Assembly (NCBI GenBank): GCA_039028975.1
Contig: JBCCHB010000024.1
Coordinates: 1 to 64,000, forward strand
Length of the DNA stretch: 64,000 nucleotides
DNA from: JAHBNG01 sp039028975
Lineage (GTDB): Bacteria; Chloroflexota; Anaerolineae; Caldilineales; Caldilineaceae
Reading direction: 5' to 3'
Part shown: one piece after another, positions 25,549 through 35,141 of the stretch
Position numbering within the stretch: position 1 is the stretch's first letter
Layout of the letters: the number at the start of each line of letters is the position of its first letter
Notes under the pieces: model-generated
Seen by the model: only the letters and a program-made list of their open reading frames with translations
Database searches by the model: none
Told to the model about the DNA's origin: nothing
Translations under genes and position numbers: made by a program

Positions 25549-26532
25549 ATGGTTAAAACGTATATTTTAGATAAAGCACAAAATCTACCATTTGTTGTTG
25601 AAAGTGTTGTTGAGAATGATGGAGGCGCAAAGGCCACTATAGAGGATCTGCTTAAGTGGTACAACGAAAATCCAGACTTTCTAGCAGAAAAGCTGCGCAT
25701 TCATGGTGCCGTTCTGTGGCGTGGTTTTGGCATCAATTCATCGCCCCTTTTGGAGCAGTTGGTCCGCAGCATGTCAGGTGAATTAATGGACTACGTGGAT
25801 GGCAACTCACCACGAACCAAGGTCCAATCTGGCGTATACACATCGACCGAGTATCCGTCAGAATACTTTATCTCTCTCCACAACGAACTCTCCTATTCGG
25901 AGAAGTGGCCGAAGTGGCAATTCTTCTGCTGTGCAACGGCTCCCCAAGAGGGTGGAGAAACACCATTGGCCGATAGCCGCGCGCTCTTACAAAATCTCAG
26001 CAGTGCAACGGTCGAAGCATTTCGGGAGAAGAAAGTGAAGTATATTCGCAACCTGCACGGCGGTCGCGGCATGGGACCTTCGTGGCAGAAGACATTTGAA
26101 ACTGAAGACCCTGCCGTTATCAGCAACTACTGCCAAGAGCACAACATGGAGCACGAGTGGTTATCCAATGGCAGCTTACGGGTAAGCCACGTTCGCCCAG
26201 CGACGATTATTCACCCCGAAACGGGCGAAGAAGTCTGGTTCAATCAAGCAGATCAATTTCATCCATCGACCCATCCCAAGGCCGTTTATGATAGCTTGCT
26301 CATGCTTTACCAAGGGAAGGCAGAAAACCTTCCTCAAAATGCCACTTTTGGTGACGGAACAGCGATCGAGGAGTCTATGTTGGACGAGATTCGTACCGTT
26401 ACCCGCGAGCAGATGGTCTTATTGCCTTGGCAAGAGGGCGATCTGGTCATGGTGGACAACATGCTAATGAGCCACGGTCGTATGCCCTTCAAGGGGCCGC
26501 GAAAAGTACTGGTGGCAATGTCCCCATTTTGA
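25549..26532 (+). CDS. TauD/TfdA-family Fe(II)/2-oxoglutarate dioxygenase, SyrP-like
   Basis: The 327-residue protein has the jelly-roll oxygenase pattern of the TauD superfamily. The metal triad reads His111 and Glu113 in LHNELSYS and the distal His309 in MSHGRMPF, with the 2-oxoglutarate-binding Arg in GPRKVL shortly after. An H-x-E rather than H-x-D triad and the stretch APQEGGETPLADSR are typical of the NRPS-associated branch that includes SyrP, which hydroxylates the beta carbon of an amino acid bound to a carrier protein. It probably beta-hydroxylates a residue on one of the cluster PCPs, the A-PCP protein encoded next being the natural candidate. AAGGAG lies 12 nt before the ATG. Free-amino-acid hydroxylation, as by AsnO or VioC, is the alternative. 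Confidence 0.88.
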   Translation: MVKTYILDKAQNLPFVVESVVENDGGAKATIEDLLKWYNENPDFLAEKLRIHGAVLWRGFGINSSPLLEQLVRSMSGELMDYVDGNSPRTKVQSGVYTSTEYPSEYFISLHNELSYSEKWPKWQFFCCATAPQEGGETPLADSRALLQNLSSATVEAFREKKVKYIRNLHGGRGMGPSWQKTFETEDPAVISNYCQEHNMEHEWLSNGSLRVSHVRPATIIHPETGEEVWFNQADQFHPSTHPKAVYDSLLMLYQGKAENLPQNATFGDGTAIEESMLDEIRTVTREQMVLLPWQEGDLVMVDNMLMSHGRMPFKGPRKVLVAMSPF

Positions 26533-26650
26533 TAGAAAGTCACCGCATTGATAGAAAAATGAGGCTTTTGCCAAGAATGTACCGTTGAAATGTCGAATTT
26601 GATAGGTTTTAATTAACAGAGCAAATGATTATAAAAGACCTAACGGAATT

Positions 26651-26725
26651 GTAAATGGTGAATTCTTAATGGTGAGTGGTGAATGAGCGGGTTGGCAGCA
26701 CAGACACCATCATTCACCATTCGGC
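26651..26725. repeat. AATGGTG word hairpin
   Basis: AAATGGTGAATTC, TTAATGGTGAGTGGTGAATG and the inverted CATCATTCACCATTCG form an imperfect hairpin. The longest open frame of the next gene starts inside this repeat at 26683, a reason to reject that start in favour of 26755. Confidence 0.65.
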
Positions 26726-26754
26726 TAGATTCTAAAAAGCAGGAGCATCCCCCG

Positions 26755-28617
26755 ATGGAACATAAACACATTTGCCGCTGGGTTTCTGAGACAGCGGCCC
26801 AATACCCAAACAAAATTGCCATTGAATATGGCCCGATTTCGTTGACGTATGCCCAGTTGGAAGAGGAGACCAATAGACTAGCCAACTTCCTTCAAGCCAG
26901 CGAGATATCCCCTGGTGCCATTGTTGCCACCTTAACCTTCAATGCACTGGAAAATGTCATTGCCCTGATTGGTGTACTAAAGGCGGGTGCCGTCATTATG
27001 CCTTTGGATGCCAATATGCCAGCTGACCGGCTGCAAAGTTTGCTGGCTCAGGTACCGCCGGCATTGCTCATTACCCAGCCGGGTGTCATTGCCCAACAGG
27101 GGATGAATATGCCGCTGCTCTATCTTCAAGAGCAGCCAGATCACCCTCAAGCCTTACCCGGCTACTTGGACTTTAATCAGACGGCAGCCGTGAGTCACGA
27201 ATCGCAACCCGATGACATGGCTTATATCTTCTTTACATCTGGCTCGACTGGCGCGGCCAAAGCCATTATGGGACGTTTGAAAGGAATCGACCACTTTATC
27301 CGCTGGGAAATTGAAACCCTAGGATTGACGACTGCTGCGCGCGTCAGCCATCTGACCTCGCCAGCCTTTGATGCCAGCCTACGCGATATCTTCACCCCGC
27401 TCTGCGCGGGTGGCACTCTCTGTATTCCTGAAGACAAAGCCAGCGCTCTCGACGTGAACCAGTTGGCCTCATGGCTGGACCAACAGGAGATCACTCTGAT
27501 TCACACCGTGCCTTCGCTCTTGCGGGCCGTGCTGAATAGCGACCTTTCGGCGCTTAGCTTTGCCAATTTGCAGCATATCCTCCTGTCAGGTGAGACGCTG
27601 CTTCCGTCTGATGTGGCAGGCTGGCAGATGTACTATGGTGATCGTGTCCAGTTGGTGAATCTGTATGGACCGTCTGAGACAACCATGACCAAATTTGCCT
27701 ACTTTGTGCAGCCAGAAGACAAAAACAAGCAAACGATTCCCATTGGGCAGCCAATAACCGGTACTCGTGCCATCCTGCTCGATGACCAAGGCAATGTTTG
27801 CTCACCAGGCGAGCTTGGTGAAATCTATATACGTACACCCTATCGAACCTTGGGTTACTACCAAACACCTGAATTGACGGCTGCCTCCTTTGTCCCGAAT
27901 CCATTTAACAACGATCCACTGGACATCGTCTACAAGACAGGCGATTTGGGCAAACTCCTGCCTGATGGAAATTTTGAGTTTATCGGACGCAGAGATCATC
28001 AAGTTAAGGTACGTGGCGTGCGCATTGAGCTGTCAGAGATCGAAGCCATTCTCCATCTTCATCCAGATGTCCAAGATGGGGTGGTTACTATGCGAGAAGA
28101 TGCCCAGCAGATTCCCTATCTCTGTGCCTATTTGGTACTCACCAACGGGGCCACTAGCGAAACAATTAAAGCGTATTTGGCCACTCAACTGCCCGAATAC
28201 ATGCTGCCTTCGGCATTTGTTAACTTAGAGGCCCTCCCCCGCACGATTACCGGTAAAGTAGATCGCCAAGCCCTGCCTGAACCAGGCCAGGATGACGCCA
28301 AATTCGTTGCGCCACGAACGTCAGTGGAGGAGGCACTCGCCGGTATCTTTGAAGATCTCTTGGGACTAGAACAGGTGAGTATCCACGGCGATTTCTTTGA
28401 GTTGGGTGGACACTCTCTATTAACGTTGCAGGCGATTGCTCGCATCCAACAAGCCTTTGACATTGACCTGTCCCTAGAAATCTTCTTTGACCACTCGACA
28501 GTCGCTGGGTTGGCAGAGAAGGTTGCCGAACAGCAGGATGAGCTAGCGCGTACGGCGGCGCTATTAGAGCAAGTGAAAGCCCTTTCTGAACAAGAAGTGG
28601 CTGTTATGCTTCAGTAA
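26755..28617 (+). CDS. NRPS adenylation-PCP didomain protein (split module)
   Basis: I choose the ATG at 26755 (620 residues), preceded by AGGAG at 26741-26745; the longer frame from 26683 begins in a repeat. The adenylation domain covers about 5-495, with TSGSTGAAKA, LYGPSETT, YKTGDLG and the catalytic Lys in RTITGKVDRQALP. A carrier domain follows with LGGHSLLTL, phosphopantetheine site Ser554, and the protein ends in a short coiled tail. The substrate pocket read by hand is D-A-R-H-L-S-L-M-T-K; Arg at the third position is unusual and I cannot assign a substrate. A-domains with the variant GRLKGIDHFIRWE stretch occur in free-standing A-PCP proteins. It should load the residue condensed by the lone C protein at 21650, forming one module in trans, and may be the substrate carrier for the dioxygenase encoded just upstream. 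Confidence 0.9.
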   Translation: MEHKHICRWVSETAAQYPNKIAIEYGPISLTYAQLEEETNRLANFLQASEISPGAIVATLTFNALENVIALIGVLKAGAVIMPLDANMPADRLQSLLAQVPPALLITQPGVIAQQGMNMPLLYLQEQPDHPQALPGYLDFNQTAAVSHESQPDDMAYIFFTSGSTGAAKAIMGRLKGIDHFIRWEIETLGLTTAARVSHLTSPAFDASLRDIFTPLCAGGTLCIPEDKASALDVNQLASWLDQQEITLIHTVPSLLRAVLNSDLSALSFANLQHILLSGETLLPSDVAGWQMYYGDRVQLVNLYGPSETTMTKFAYFVQPEDKNKQTIPIGQPITGTRAILLDDQGNVCSPGELGEIYIRTPYRTLGYYQTPELTAASFVPNPFNNDPLDIVYKTGDLGKLLPDGNFEFIGRRDHQVKVRGVRIELSEIEAILHLHPDVQDGVVTMREDAQQIPYLCAYLVLTNGATSETIKAYLATQLPEYMLPSAFVNLEALPRTITGKVDRQALPEPGQDDAKFVAPRTSVEEALAGIFEDLLGLEQVSIHGDFFELGGHSLLTLQAIARIQQAFDIDLSLEIFFDHSTVAGLAEKVAEQQDELARTAALLEQVKALSEQEVAVMLQ

Positions 28618-28628
28618 TTTGTGTAACT

Positions 28629-28701
28629 GTTCAGTCCTCTGAGCTTGTCGAAGGGGCGATTTGGCTTCGACAAGCTCAGCCGACAGGCAGGGGGCGTGAA
28701 C
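28629..28701. repeat. REP-like element, copy 2
   Basis: GTTCAGTCC at the left and GTGAAC at the right enclose CTGAGCTTGTCGAAG and CTTCGACAAGCTCAG arms. It matches the 7557-7627 copy along its length. It lies 12 bp after the A-PCP stop and may end transcription or stabilise mRNA. Confidence 0.75.
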
Positions 28702-28857
28702 AGCGACTAATTTGTTGAGCCTTGCGTAGCATTTTGGAAAATACTTAATTTATGTTTGCGAAGCAGTCGCCTGCGACCATTGTTGAATTTGTGAATTGTT
28801 AATAATAAAAAACCACGAGTCCATATGCTACTTTAGGGCAGACATAAGGAAACTATC

Positions 28858-31800
28858 ATGACCCCCGAATTGAATCAAGACATTGCCAACCTTACCCCAG
28901 AACAGCAGAAGTTGTTTGCTAAATTGCTGGAAAAGGAAGGCCTAAAGGCACCAAGTGGCCCTATTGCAAAAGCACCCATTTCAGGGACACCCATTGCAAC
29001 GGAGCCATTCACAAAGGTAATTGGACCGCCGTTACTTTCAGAGACAGGAAGAGAAGCAGCCGAGAAGTCAGAAAAAGCCCAACTATACCCACTCTCGTTT
29101 GCCCAAGAACGGCTCTGGTTTCTGCATCAGCTCGATCCCCATAGCCCCGCTTACAATGTCTTTGTAGGGGTCAAACTAAAGGGCAAGCTGGATGTGGTAG
29201 CCTTGCAACAGTGCTTGGCCCAAGTGGTTGAACGACAGACGGCGCTGCGTACACTCTTTACTCAGGTAGAAGGCGAACCTCGCCAGCAGCTTATGCCAGA
29301 TCATGAGCTAATCCTACGTCAAGTTGATCTGCAAGATATGGATCCAACCGACCGCAAAGCTGAAGTTGAACGTCTGGCCCGTAAGGAAGCCCAGCAACCA
29401 TTTGACCTAGCTAGTGGTCCCCTCTACCGTTTTACACTCCTCTTGATCGAGCCAGATGAGCATATCTTCCTGCTCAATCTCCATCATATCATCAGCGACC
29501 GCTGGTCAATTGATCTATTTTTGCAAGAGGTGAGTCAGCTCTATCAGCAGGCCCTAGAAAGCCCCATCCTGACCAAGTCGATGTCGGCATCTGTGCTATC
29601 GCCCCTGCCCATCGGCTATGGCGATTTTGCTCGCTGGCAGCGCGAGCGGTTCACAATAAGCAATAGAACTTCTCGTCAGCTCGATGAAGGTACGCCGTCT
29701 GCGCAAATCGGCTCAACAATAGAGTCAGCATCCGATGAACAGGTGCAATACTGGATGACCAAGTTGGCGGACGCGCCTGATATTCTGGATCTTCCCACGG
29801 ATTACCCACGGCCACCCAAGCAAAGCCTGGCTGGTCAGACCTATAGGCAAACCATCCCGTCGGATCTCTACCACTCTCTAAAGAACCTGGGCCAATCGGA
29901 AAATTGCACCCTCTTTATGACCATGCTTGGGGCAGTCAACCTGCTCTTGCAGGCGTACACCCACAAAGAAGACATGCTCATTGGTTCACCGATTTCTGGG
30001 CGAAACCGACATGAGGTTGAAAACTTGATCGGATTTTTTGTCAATGTCATGGTCCTGCGCACCGATCTCACTGGAAAACCAACGTTTCGAGAACTCTTGC
30101 GTCGGGTTCGCGGCACCGTGCTAGAAGCCTTTGCCCACAAGGATGTCCCTCTGGAGATGTTATTGGAAAACCTCACCTTCCGCCGAGATCCCAGCTATTC
30201 ACCTCTGGCCCAGGTGGGGTTTAGTTACCAAAACGACATTGCCAGTGAGGGATCATTGCCTGGCTTGGAGATCGAACTCCTGGACTTCACTGAAGAGGCA
30301 AGCAAGCTGGATCTGACCTTCTTTGTCGAAGAGACCAACGATGAACTGGTGCTGGCCATTGAGTATGCTACTGCTCTGTTCCAAGAAGCAACCGTTGCCC
30401 AGATGGCTACCCACTTCATAGCTCTGTTGACCAAGATTGTTCAGCAGCCAGACGCTTCATTAGCCGAGCTGCGGTCCGACATTCAGCGGCCAGCGGGTAC
30501 AGTCACCATGAGTGAACGTGCGCTCATGGCCAATGATGGGAGCAATGAACCAAGCAGCACTGCCCAAGATGCATCCACTGATTCCGCAACGGACTTGGTG
30601 GAAGAATTAGAAGCTCGTTCCAACCTAACCCGTAACCAACTGCTCATCTGGATCGGTCAGCAGTATCACCCTGACGTACCTATGTACAACCTCTGTTGTA
30701 CGGGTACCATTTCTGGTCCCATTGATCCCGAACTGATGAGGCAAGCGTTCCAGGCCCTGGTCAATTCGGTTGATGTCTTGCGGACTGTCTTCTACGAAGA
30801 AGATGGCATCCCCCAGCAACTTGTACAAGAGCACCTGCAATTTACACTACCCTTTATCGACTTTTCGGCAGAAAGCGACCCGGAGCTAGCCTGTGAAGCT
30901 TGGCTGGACAAGGCCCGCCATCATCAGTTCGATTTACACCAATGTTCTTTCGACTCTGCATTGCTCAAAATTCAGCCTGAAAAATTTGTCTGGTATATCC
31001 ATCCCCATCATATTATCAGTGATGGCTTTTCCAACATTCTCCTATTAGGCCATCTTGATAAGCTATATCAAATGGCCTGTGCGGGTGAGCTGCCCAACAA
31101 GCTCGATCTGCCAACCTTTGCCGACTATGTCATTCAGGAGAAAGCCCAGCGGGAGTCCAAGCGTTACGCTAGTGCCAAAGCATACTGGGCAGAACAGTCT
31201 AGCCAGCCCATGGAACCGCTCTCCTTCTACGGACAGACAGCCAACCACCAAGTTGGACCGACCACGCGCGTCGTCCACTCTCTGGGCGAAGAGCGCAGCA
31301 CACGCCTCAAATCTGTGGCCGAGCAAGATGAGGTCTTTAGTGGTAATTTGGATGTTACCCTTTACACAATTTTTTCAGCTGTCTTGCTAACGTACCTACA
31401 TAAGCTCTCTGGAGTCACAGAGTTGGCCTTTGGGTCACCCTTTCACAATCGACGGGGTGTGACCAAAGAGACGGTGGGGCTATTTATGCACGTCTTGCCA
31501 GTTCGAGTGGCCCTGGATGAGGATGAGACCTTTCTCACCCTGCTCAAGAAGATATCTACTTCAACCAGAACCACGCTACGTTATTCTCAATACACAGCCA
31601 CCAACCCCATGCAACAGCGGGCTTATGAGGTAGTCCTCAACTACCATAATATGTCCCTCGGCACCTTCAATGGGTACCCAGTAACGAATGAAGCTGTCCA
31701 TGCTGGCTATGGCGATGAGAGCCTAGGCGTAAGGGTCATGGATCTCAACGATTCAGGTACATTAACGCTTGAGTTTGACTTTGACAGCGAGCTCTTCCCA

Positions 31801-34770
31801 GTCGACGTTCAGCGTCAGGCGATTGAGCACTTTGTACAGGTTATCGACGCATTTATTGGGGACAATCAGCAGCCGATTGCCCAAGTTAAGCTCTTAACCC
31901 CAGCAGAAGAAAAGCAGATTCTGGTCGACTTTAACCAGACGGCCCACCCAACGCCACATGATAGACTTATGACCCAGCTCTTTGAAGAGCAGGTGGCCCA
32001 AGCCCCCACAGCGCTTGCAGCCATGGATCGGGGTGAGTCAATAACCTATGCGGAGTTGAATGCCCGAGCGAACCGCCTGGCCCATCAACTGCGGAATATA
32101 GCGCTTCTAGACGACAATATTGGGTATAAGTCCCCCAACAGTTACGCGTCAAATTGCGTTGGTCCGGAAACTCTGGTGGCCATCTTCGCCCCGCGTAGCG
32201 TGAATTTCCTAACAGCTATGTTGGGTATCTTTAAAGCCGGTGGCGCGTACTTGCCCTTAGATTTGGCTCATCCGTCAGCCCGCTTGGCTCAAGTCATTCA
32301 ACAGAGTGAATGCCCTATGGTGCTGGCTGCCCAGGAATCACTCGGCCAGATTAGCCAGGCGTTGGAGACACTTCCAGCCGATAAACGTCCACTGGTCATG
32401 ACGATAGAATCCTTACTCGCCGTAGAAGCTCCGACCAGCAACCTGGAACCTGTCTCCACACCAGCCAATCTGGCTTATGTCATCTACACCTCTGGCTCGA
32501 CTGGCTTGCCCAAGGGGGCGATGGTGGAACAGCGAGGAATGCTCAATCATCTCTGCGCCAAGGTGGAGGATTTGACGCTGACGTCCGAAGATCGAATTGC
32601 CCAGACGGCCTCCCAATGCTTTGACATATCCGTTTGGCAGTTCTTGGCTGCCTTGGTTGTTGGGGGTAGCGTACACATCTTTGACAATGAGGTTGCCCAT
32701 CATCCTGTTAAGCTGCTAGAAGAGACCGGAGCGCAGGAGATTACTATTCTGGAGACGGTCCCCTCGTTGATGCGAGCGCTTCTGGAGGATGGGATGGCTG
32801 TGGCCCAAAATGATGCCTGGGCGGAACAAGGCGACTCAGCGGAGCAAGATCACTTAGCCCGTCTGCGTTGGATGATTCCCACCGGTGAAGCACTGGCTCC
32901 GGATTTGGCTCGGGAGTGGTTTGCCCGCTATCCAGCTATTCCGCTGCTCAACGCTTATGGTCCAACCGAGTGTTCCGATGACGTGGCTCACTATCCCATC
33001 TTTGAGCCACCTTCCTTGGATGTGATCAACATGCCCATCGGCAAACCTGTGATCAACACCAAGCTCTACATCCTAGATTCCCAGGGAATTCCGGTTCCTG
33101 TTGGTACGCCAGGTGAATTGCATGTAGGTGGCGTAGGTGTAGGTCGTGGCTACCTGAACGACCCAGAGCGTACGGCGCAAGCTTTTGCGACAGACTCATT
33201 TGAAAGGATGTTATCTGAAGTCGAGTCATTGGCAGAGGGGCCATTTAAAGGGGAGCAAGCTCGCCTCTACCGCACAGGAGATTTGGCTCGCTTCTTGCCT
33301 GACGGAAATATTGAGTTCCTCGGACGCATTGATCATCAAGTCAAAATCCGTGGCTTTCGGATCGAGTTGGGCGAAATTGAGGTGGTTCTACGTGAACACC
33401 CGGCTATCCAAGATGCTGTGGTGACGGTGCATGAAGAGCATCAACAAAAATATCTGGTTGCTTACTATGTTGCTGACTGTGACACGGATGCACTAACGAT
33501 GGAGGATTTACGTTCGTTCCTGGGGGCGAAGCTACCCGATTATATGATTCCCCCATTTATGATTTCTCTCGAAGCCCTACCACTGACGCCCAATGGCAAG
33601 ATCAACAGACGGGCTTTACCCACACCGGGCGAGATGATTGAGAACGTTAAGGCTGCCTTTGTGGCACCGCGCGATGACTTGGAACGATCGCTAGTGGCGA
33701 TTTGGGAAGAGGTGCTCAACGTACAGCCCATCGGCATCCACGATAGCTTCTTTGATCTGGGTGGCCATTCCCTGCTGGCCGTACGTTTGATGCCCAAAAT
33801 TCAGCAGCAAACAGGGTGGGATCTGCCCCTCTCTGCCTTACTCGAGGGTGGTACGATTGAACAACTCGCAGAGCGACTACGTAAGGAAGCAGATCAAAGT
33901 GAATGGTCACCTTTGATTCGACTTCAGGCAGGTACGGCGGCACGCCGACCCATCTTCTGCGTGAATCCGGCTGGGGGTGAAGGACTAGGGTACTATGAAT
34001 TGGCCCAGAGTTTGGGTGCAGAGCAACCCTTTTATGCTCTGCAAGCGCCAGGCCTATATGCCAACCAGACGCCATACACAGATATCCCAGAGTTGGCTGC
34101 CTACTTGCTAACCGAGATACGAACCGTGCAGCCCCAAGGACCATACTATCTGGCTGGACACTCATTTGGTGGTCCCGTTGCCTTTGAGTTGGCTTGTCAG
34201 CTCCAGCAACAAGGGGAAAGCGTGGCGCTTCTAGCTCTCTTTGATAGTGCGGCACCTGTAGTGGGCAATCGTACGGTTGAAATCGAACGGGATCTCTCTG
34301 ACGATGTGAGCTGGTTAATGGATGCAGGAAATCTGTTGGCTCGTTTCTACGACAGGCCGTTCACCTTAGTAGCAGATGAACTGGCTTCATTGGTACCCGA
34401 AGAACAGATGTCTGCGTTCCTACAAGCCCTTAAGAAGGACTCGCTTGTTCCCGAGGGTACGGACCAGTCGTTTGTCCGTGGCCTGATCGAGATCAACAAA
34501 GCAGCCAGCCAATCCATTGTCAAGTATGTGGAACAGGTGCAGCCCTATGCTGGCGATATTGTGCTCTTCCGTGCCTTAGAGCTGACCGACGACGATTTCC
34601 GTTCTTGGGAACGCACCCTGCAAGATGATCCAACCCTTGGTTGGGGTCAGTTGGTAAACGGCAAGATTCAGCTCGACGATGTGCCTGGCGATCATATCTC
34701 CATGCTAAACCAGCCCTACGTGGAGACGTTGGCAGCCCATCTGCGTCGATATCTGAATGATGAATCCTAA
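28858..34770 (+). CDS. Terminal NRPS: C-C-A-PCP-TE
   Basis: The 1970-residue protein starts at ATG 28858, with AAGGA upstream. By residue: condensation domain 1 about 77-540 (YPLSFAQERLWFLHQLD; active site HHIISDRWS, with Arg replacing the usual Gly of HHxxxDG); a second condensation-type domain about 590-1030 (HHIISDGFS, then GSPFHNRRGVTKETVGLFMH); adenylation 1038-1592, with a 20-residue insertion near its start; PCP with Ser1638 in LGGHSLLAVRL; thioesterase about 1700-1960 with Ser1769 in GHSFGG, a DSAAP motif, and His in PGDHISML. The A-domain code read by hand is D-I-W-E-I-T-A-D-D-K, one residue different from the A domain of the first synthetase, so both probably load the same or a similar amino acid. 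The double C arrangement is unusual for a one-residue module; one may be inactive, modify the residue, or accept a separately supplied acyl or peptidyl group. The TE releases the final product. Confidence 0.92.
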   Translation: MTPELNQDIANLTPEQQKLFAKLLEKEGLKAPSGPIAKAPISGTPIATEPFTKVIGPPLLSETGREAAEKSEKAQLYPLSFAQERLWFLHQLDPHSPAYNVFVGVKLKGKLDVVALQQCLAQVVERQTALRTLFTQVEGEPRQQLMPDHELILRQVDLQDMDPTDRKAEVERLARKEAQQPFDLASGPLYRFTLLLIEPDEHIFLLNLHHIISDRWSIDLFLQEVSQLYQQALESPILTKSMSASVLSPLPIGYGDFARWQRERFTISNRTSRQLDEGTPSAQIGSTIESASDEQVQYWMTKLADAPDILDLPTDYPRPPKQSLAGQTYRQTIPSDLYHSLKNLGQSENCTLFMTMLGAVNLLLQAYTHKEDMLIGSPISGRNRHEVENLIGFFVNVMVLRTDLTGKPTFRELLRRVRGTVLEAFAHKDVPLEMLLENLTFRRDPSYSPLAQVGFSYQNDIASEGSLPGLEIELLDFTEEASKLDLTFFVEETNDELVLAIEYATALFQEATVAQMATHFIALLTKIVQQPDASLAELRSDIQRPAGTVTMSERALMANDGSNEPSSTAQDASTDSATDLVEELEARSNLTRNQLLIWIGQQYHPDVPMYNLCCTGTISGPIDPELMRQAFQALVNSVDVLRTVFYEEDGIPQQLVQEHLQFTLPFIDFSAESDPELACEAWLDKARHHQFDLHQCSFDSALLKIQPEKFVWYIHPHHIISDGFSNILLLGHLDKLYQMACAGELPNKLDLPTFADYVIQEKAQRESKRYASAKAYWAEQSSQPMEPLSFYGQTANHQVGPTTRVVHSLGEERSTRLKSVAEQDEVFSGNLDVTLYTIFSAVLLTYLHKLSGVTELAFGSPFHNRRGVTKETVGLFMHVLPVRVALDEDETFLTLLKKISTSTRTTLRYSQYTATNPMQQRAYEVVLNYHNMSLGTFNGYPVTNEAVHAGYGDESLGVRVMDLNDSGTLTLEFDFDSELFPVDVQRQAIEHFVQVIDAFIGDNQQPIAQVKLLTPAEEKQILVDFNQTAHPTPHDRLMTQLFEEQVAQAPTALAAMDRGESITYAELNARANRLAHQLRNIALLDDNIGYKSPNSYASNCVGPETLVAIFAPRSVNFLTAMLGIFKAGGAYLPLDLAHPSARLAQVIQQSECPMVLAAQESLGQISQALETLPADKRPLVMTIESLLAVEAPTSNLEPVSTPANLAYVIYTSGSTGLPKGAMVEQRGMLNHLCAKVEDLTLTSEDRIAQTASQCFDISVWQFLAALVVGGSVHIFDNEVAHHPVKLLEETGAQEITILETVPSLMRALLEDGMAVAQNDAWAEQGDSAEQDHLARLRWMIPTGEALAPDLAREWFARYPAIPLLNAYGPTECSDDVAHYPIFEPPSLDVINMPIGKPVINTKLYILDSQGIPVPVGTPGELHVGGVGVGRGYLNDPERTAQAFATDSFERMLSEVESLAEGPFKGEQARLYRTGDLARFLPDGNIEFLGRIDHQVKIRGFRIELGEIEVVLREHPAIQDAVVTVHEEHQQKYLVAYYVADCDTDALTMEDLRSFLGAKLPDYMIPPFMISLEALPLTPNGKINRRALPTPGEMIENVKAAFVAPRDDLERSLVAIWEEVLNVQPIGIHDSFFDLGGHSLLAVRLMPKIQQQTGWDLPLSALLEGGTIEQLAERLRKEADQSEWSPLIRLQAGTAARRPIFCVNPAGGEGLGYYELAQSLGAEQPFYALQAPGLYANQTPYTDIPELAAYLLTEIRTVQPQGPYYLAGHSFGGPVAFELACQLQQQGESVALLALFDSAAPVVGNRTVEIERDLSDDVSWLMDAGNLLARFYDRPFTLVADELASLVPEEQMSAFLQALKKDSLVPEGTDQSFVRGLIEINKAASQSIVKYVEQVQPYAGDIVLFRALELTDDDFRSWERTLQDDPTLGWGQLVNGKIQLDDVPGDHISMLNQPYVETLAAHLRRYLNDES

Positions 34771-34878
34771 AATCATTCACGGTGTTACGAGAAAATAGAT
34801 ATCTCAGAGACACGTGGTGCATGGTGCGTGGTGCGTGTACTTACCTAATGCACTCCTTATGCAGATTCTCCGTTTACC

Positions 34879-34958
34879 GTAGCCCATCCTTGTAGGGTGG
34901 GGTAGATGGGTAGCCCAAGCACCCGGCCCTACAAGGACGGGCTACAAGGACGGGCTAC
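34879..34958. terminator. 19-bp stem inverted repeat after the terminal NRPS gene
   Basis: GTAGCCCATCCTTGTAGGG (34879-34897) pairs with CCCTACAAGGACGGGCTAC (34927-34945), 18 of 19 positions. The 13-bp AAGGACGGGCTAC is tandemly duplicated at 34946-34958. There is no T-tract, so rho-independent termination is uncertain; it could be a processing or stability hairpin between the NRPS and exporter genes. The rest of the 34771-35141 spacer shows no gene. Confidence 0.5.
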
Positions 34959-35141
34959 AAGCGTCCCAGCTATCTGAATAAGGTTTAATCAAAGTCAATA
35001 AAACCGAGCAGTGAGCACGCCCCGTGCGGATTGAATCCACGAAACCGGCATAGAGTGTGCTCATTAGGCCTTACACGTTTTGTTTGTCGGATAGGCACTT
35101 GCCGCCATAATACCAAAACATTAAGTTGGAGAATTCATAAA

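Noticed and set aside
26683..26754. Longer start for the A-PCP gene
   Set aside because: It begins inside the AATGGTG word hairpin, while AGGAG lies in front of the ATG at 26755.
35005..35040. CRISPR-like segment (GTGAGCACGCCCCGTGCGGAT then TGAATCC)
   Set aside because: Only one copy is present, with no spacers or second repeat and no cas gene in the window.
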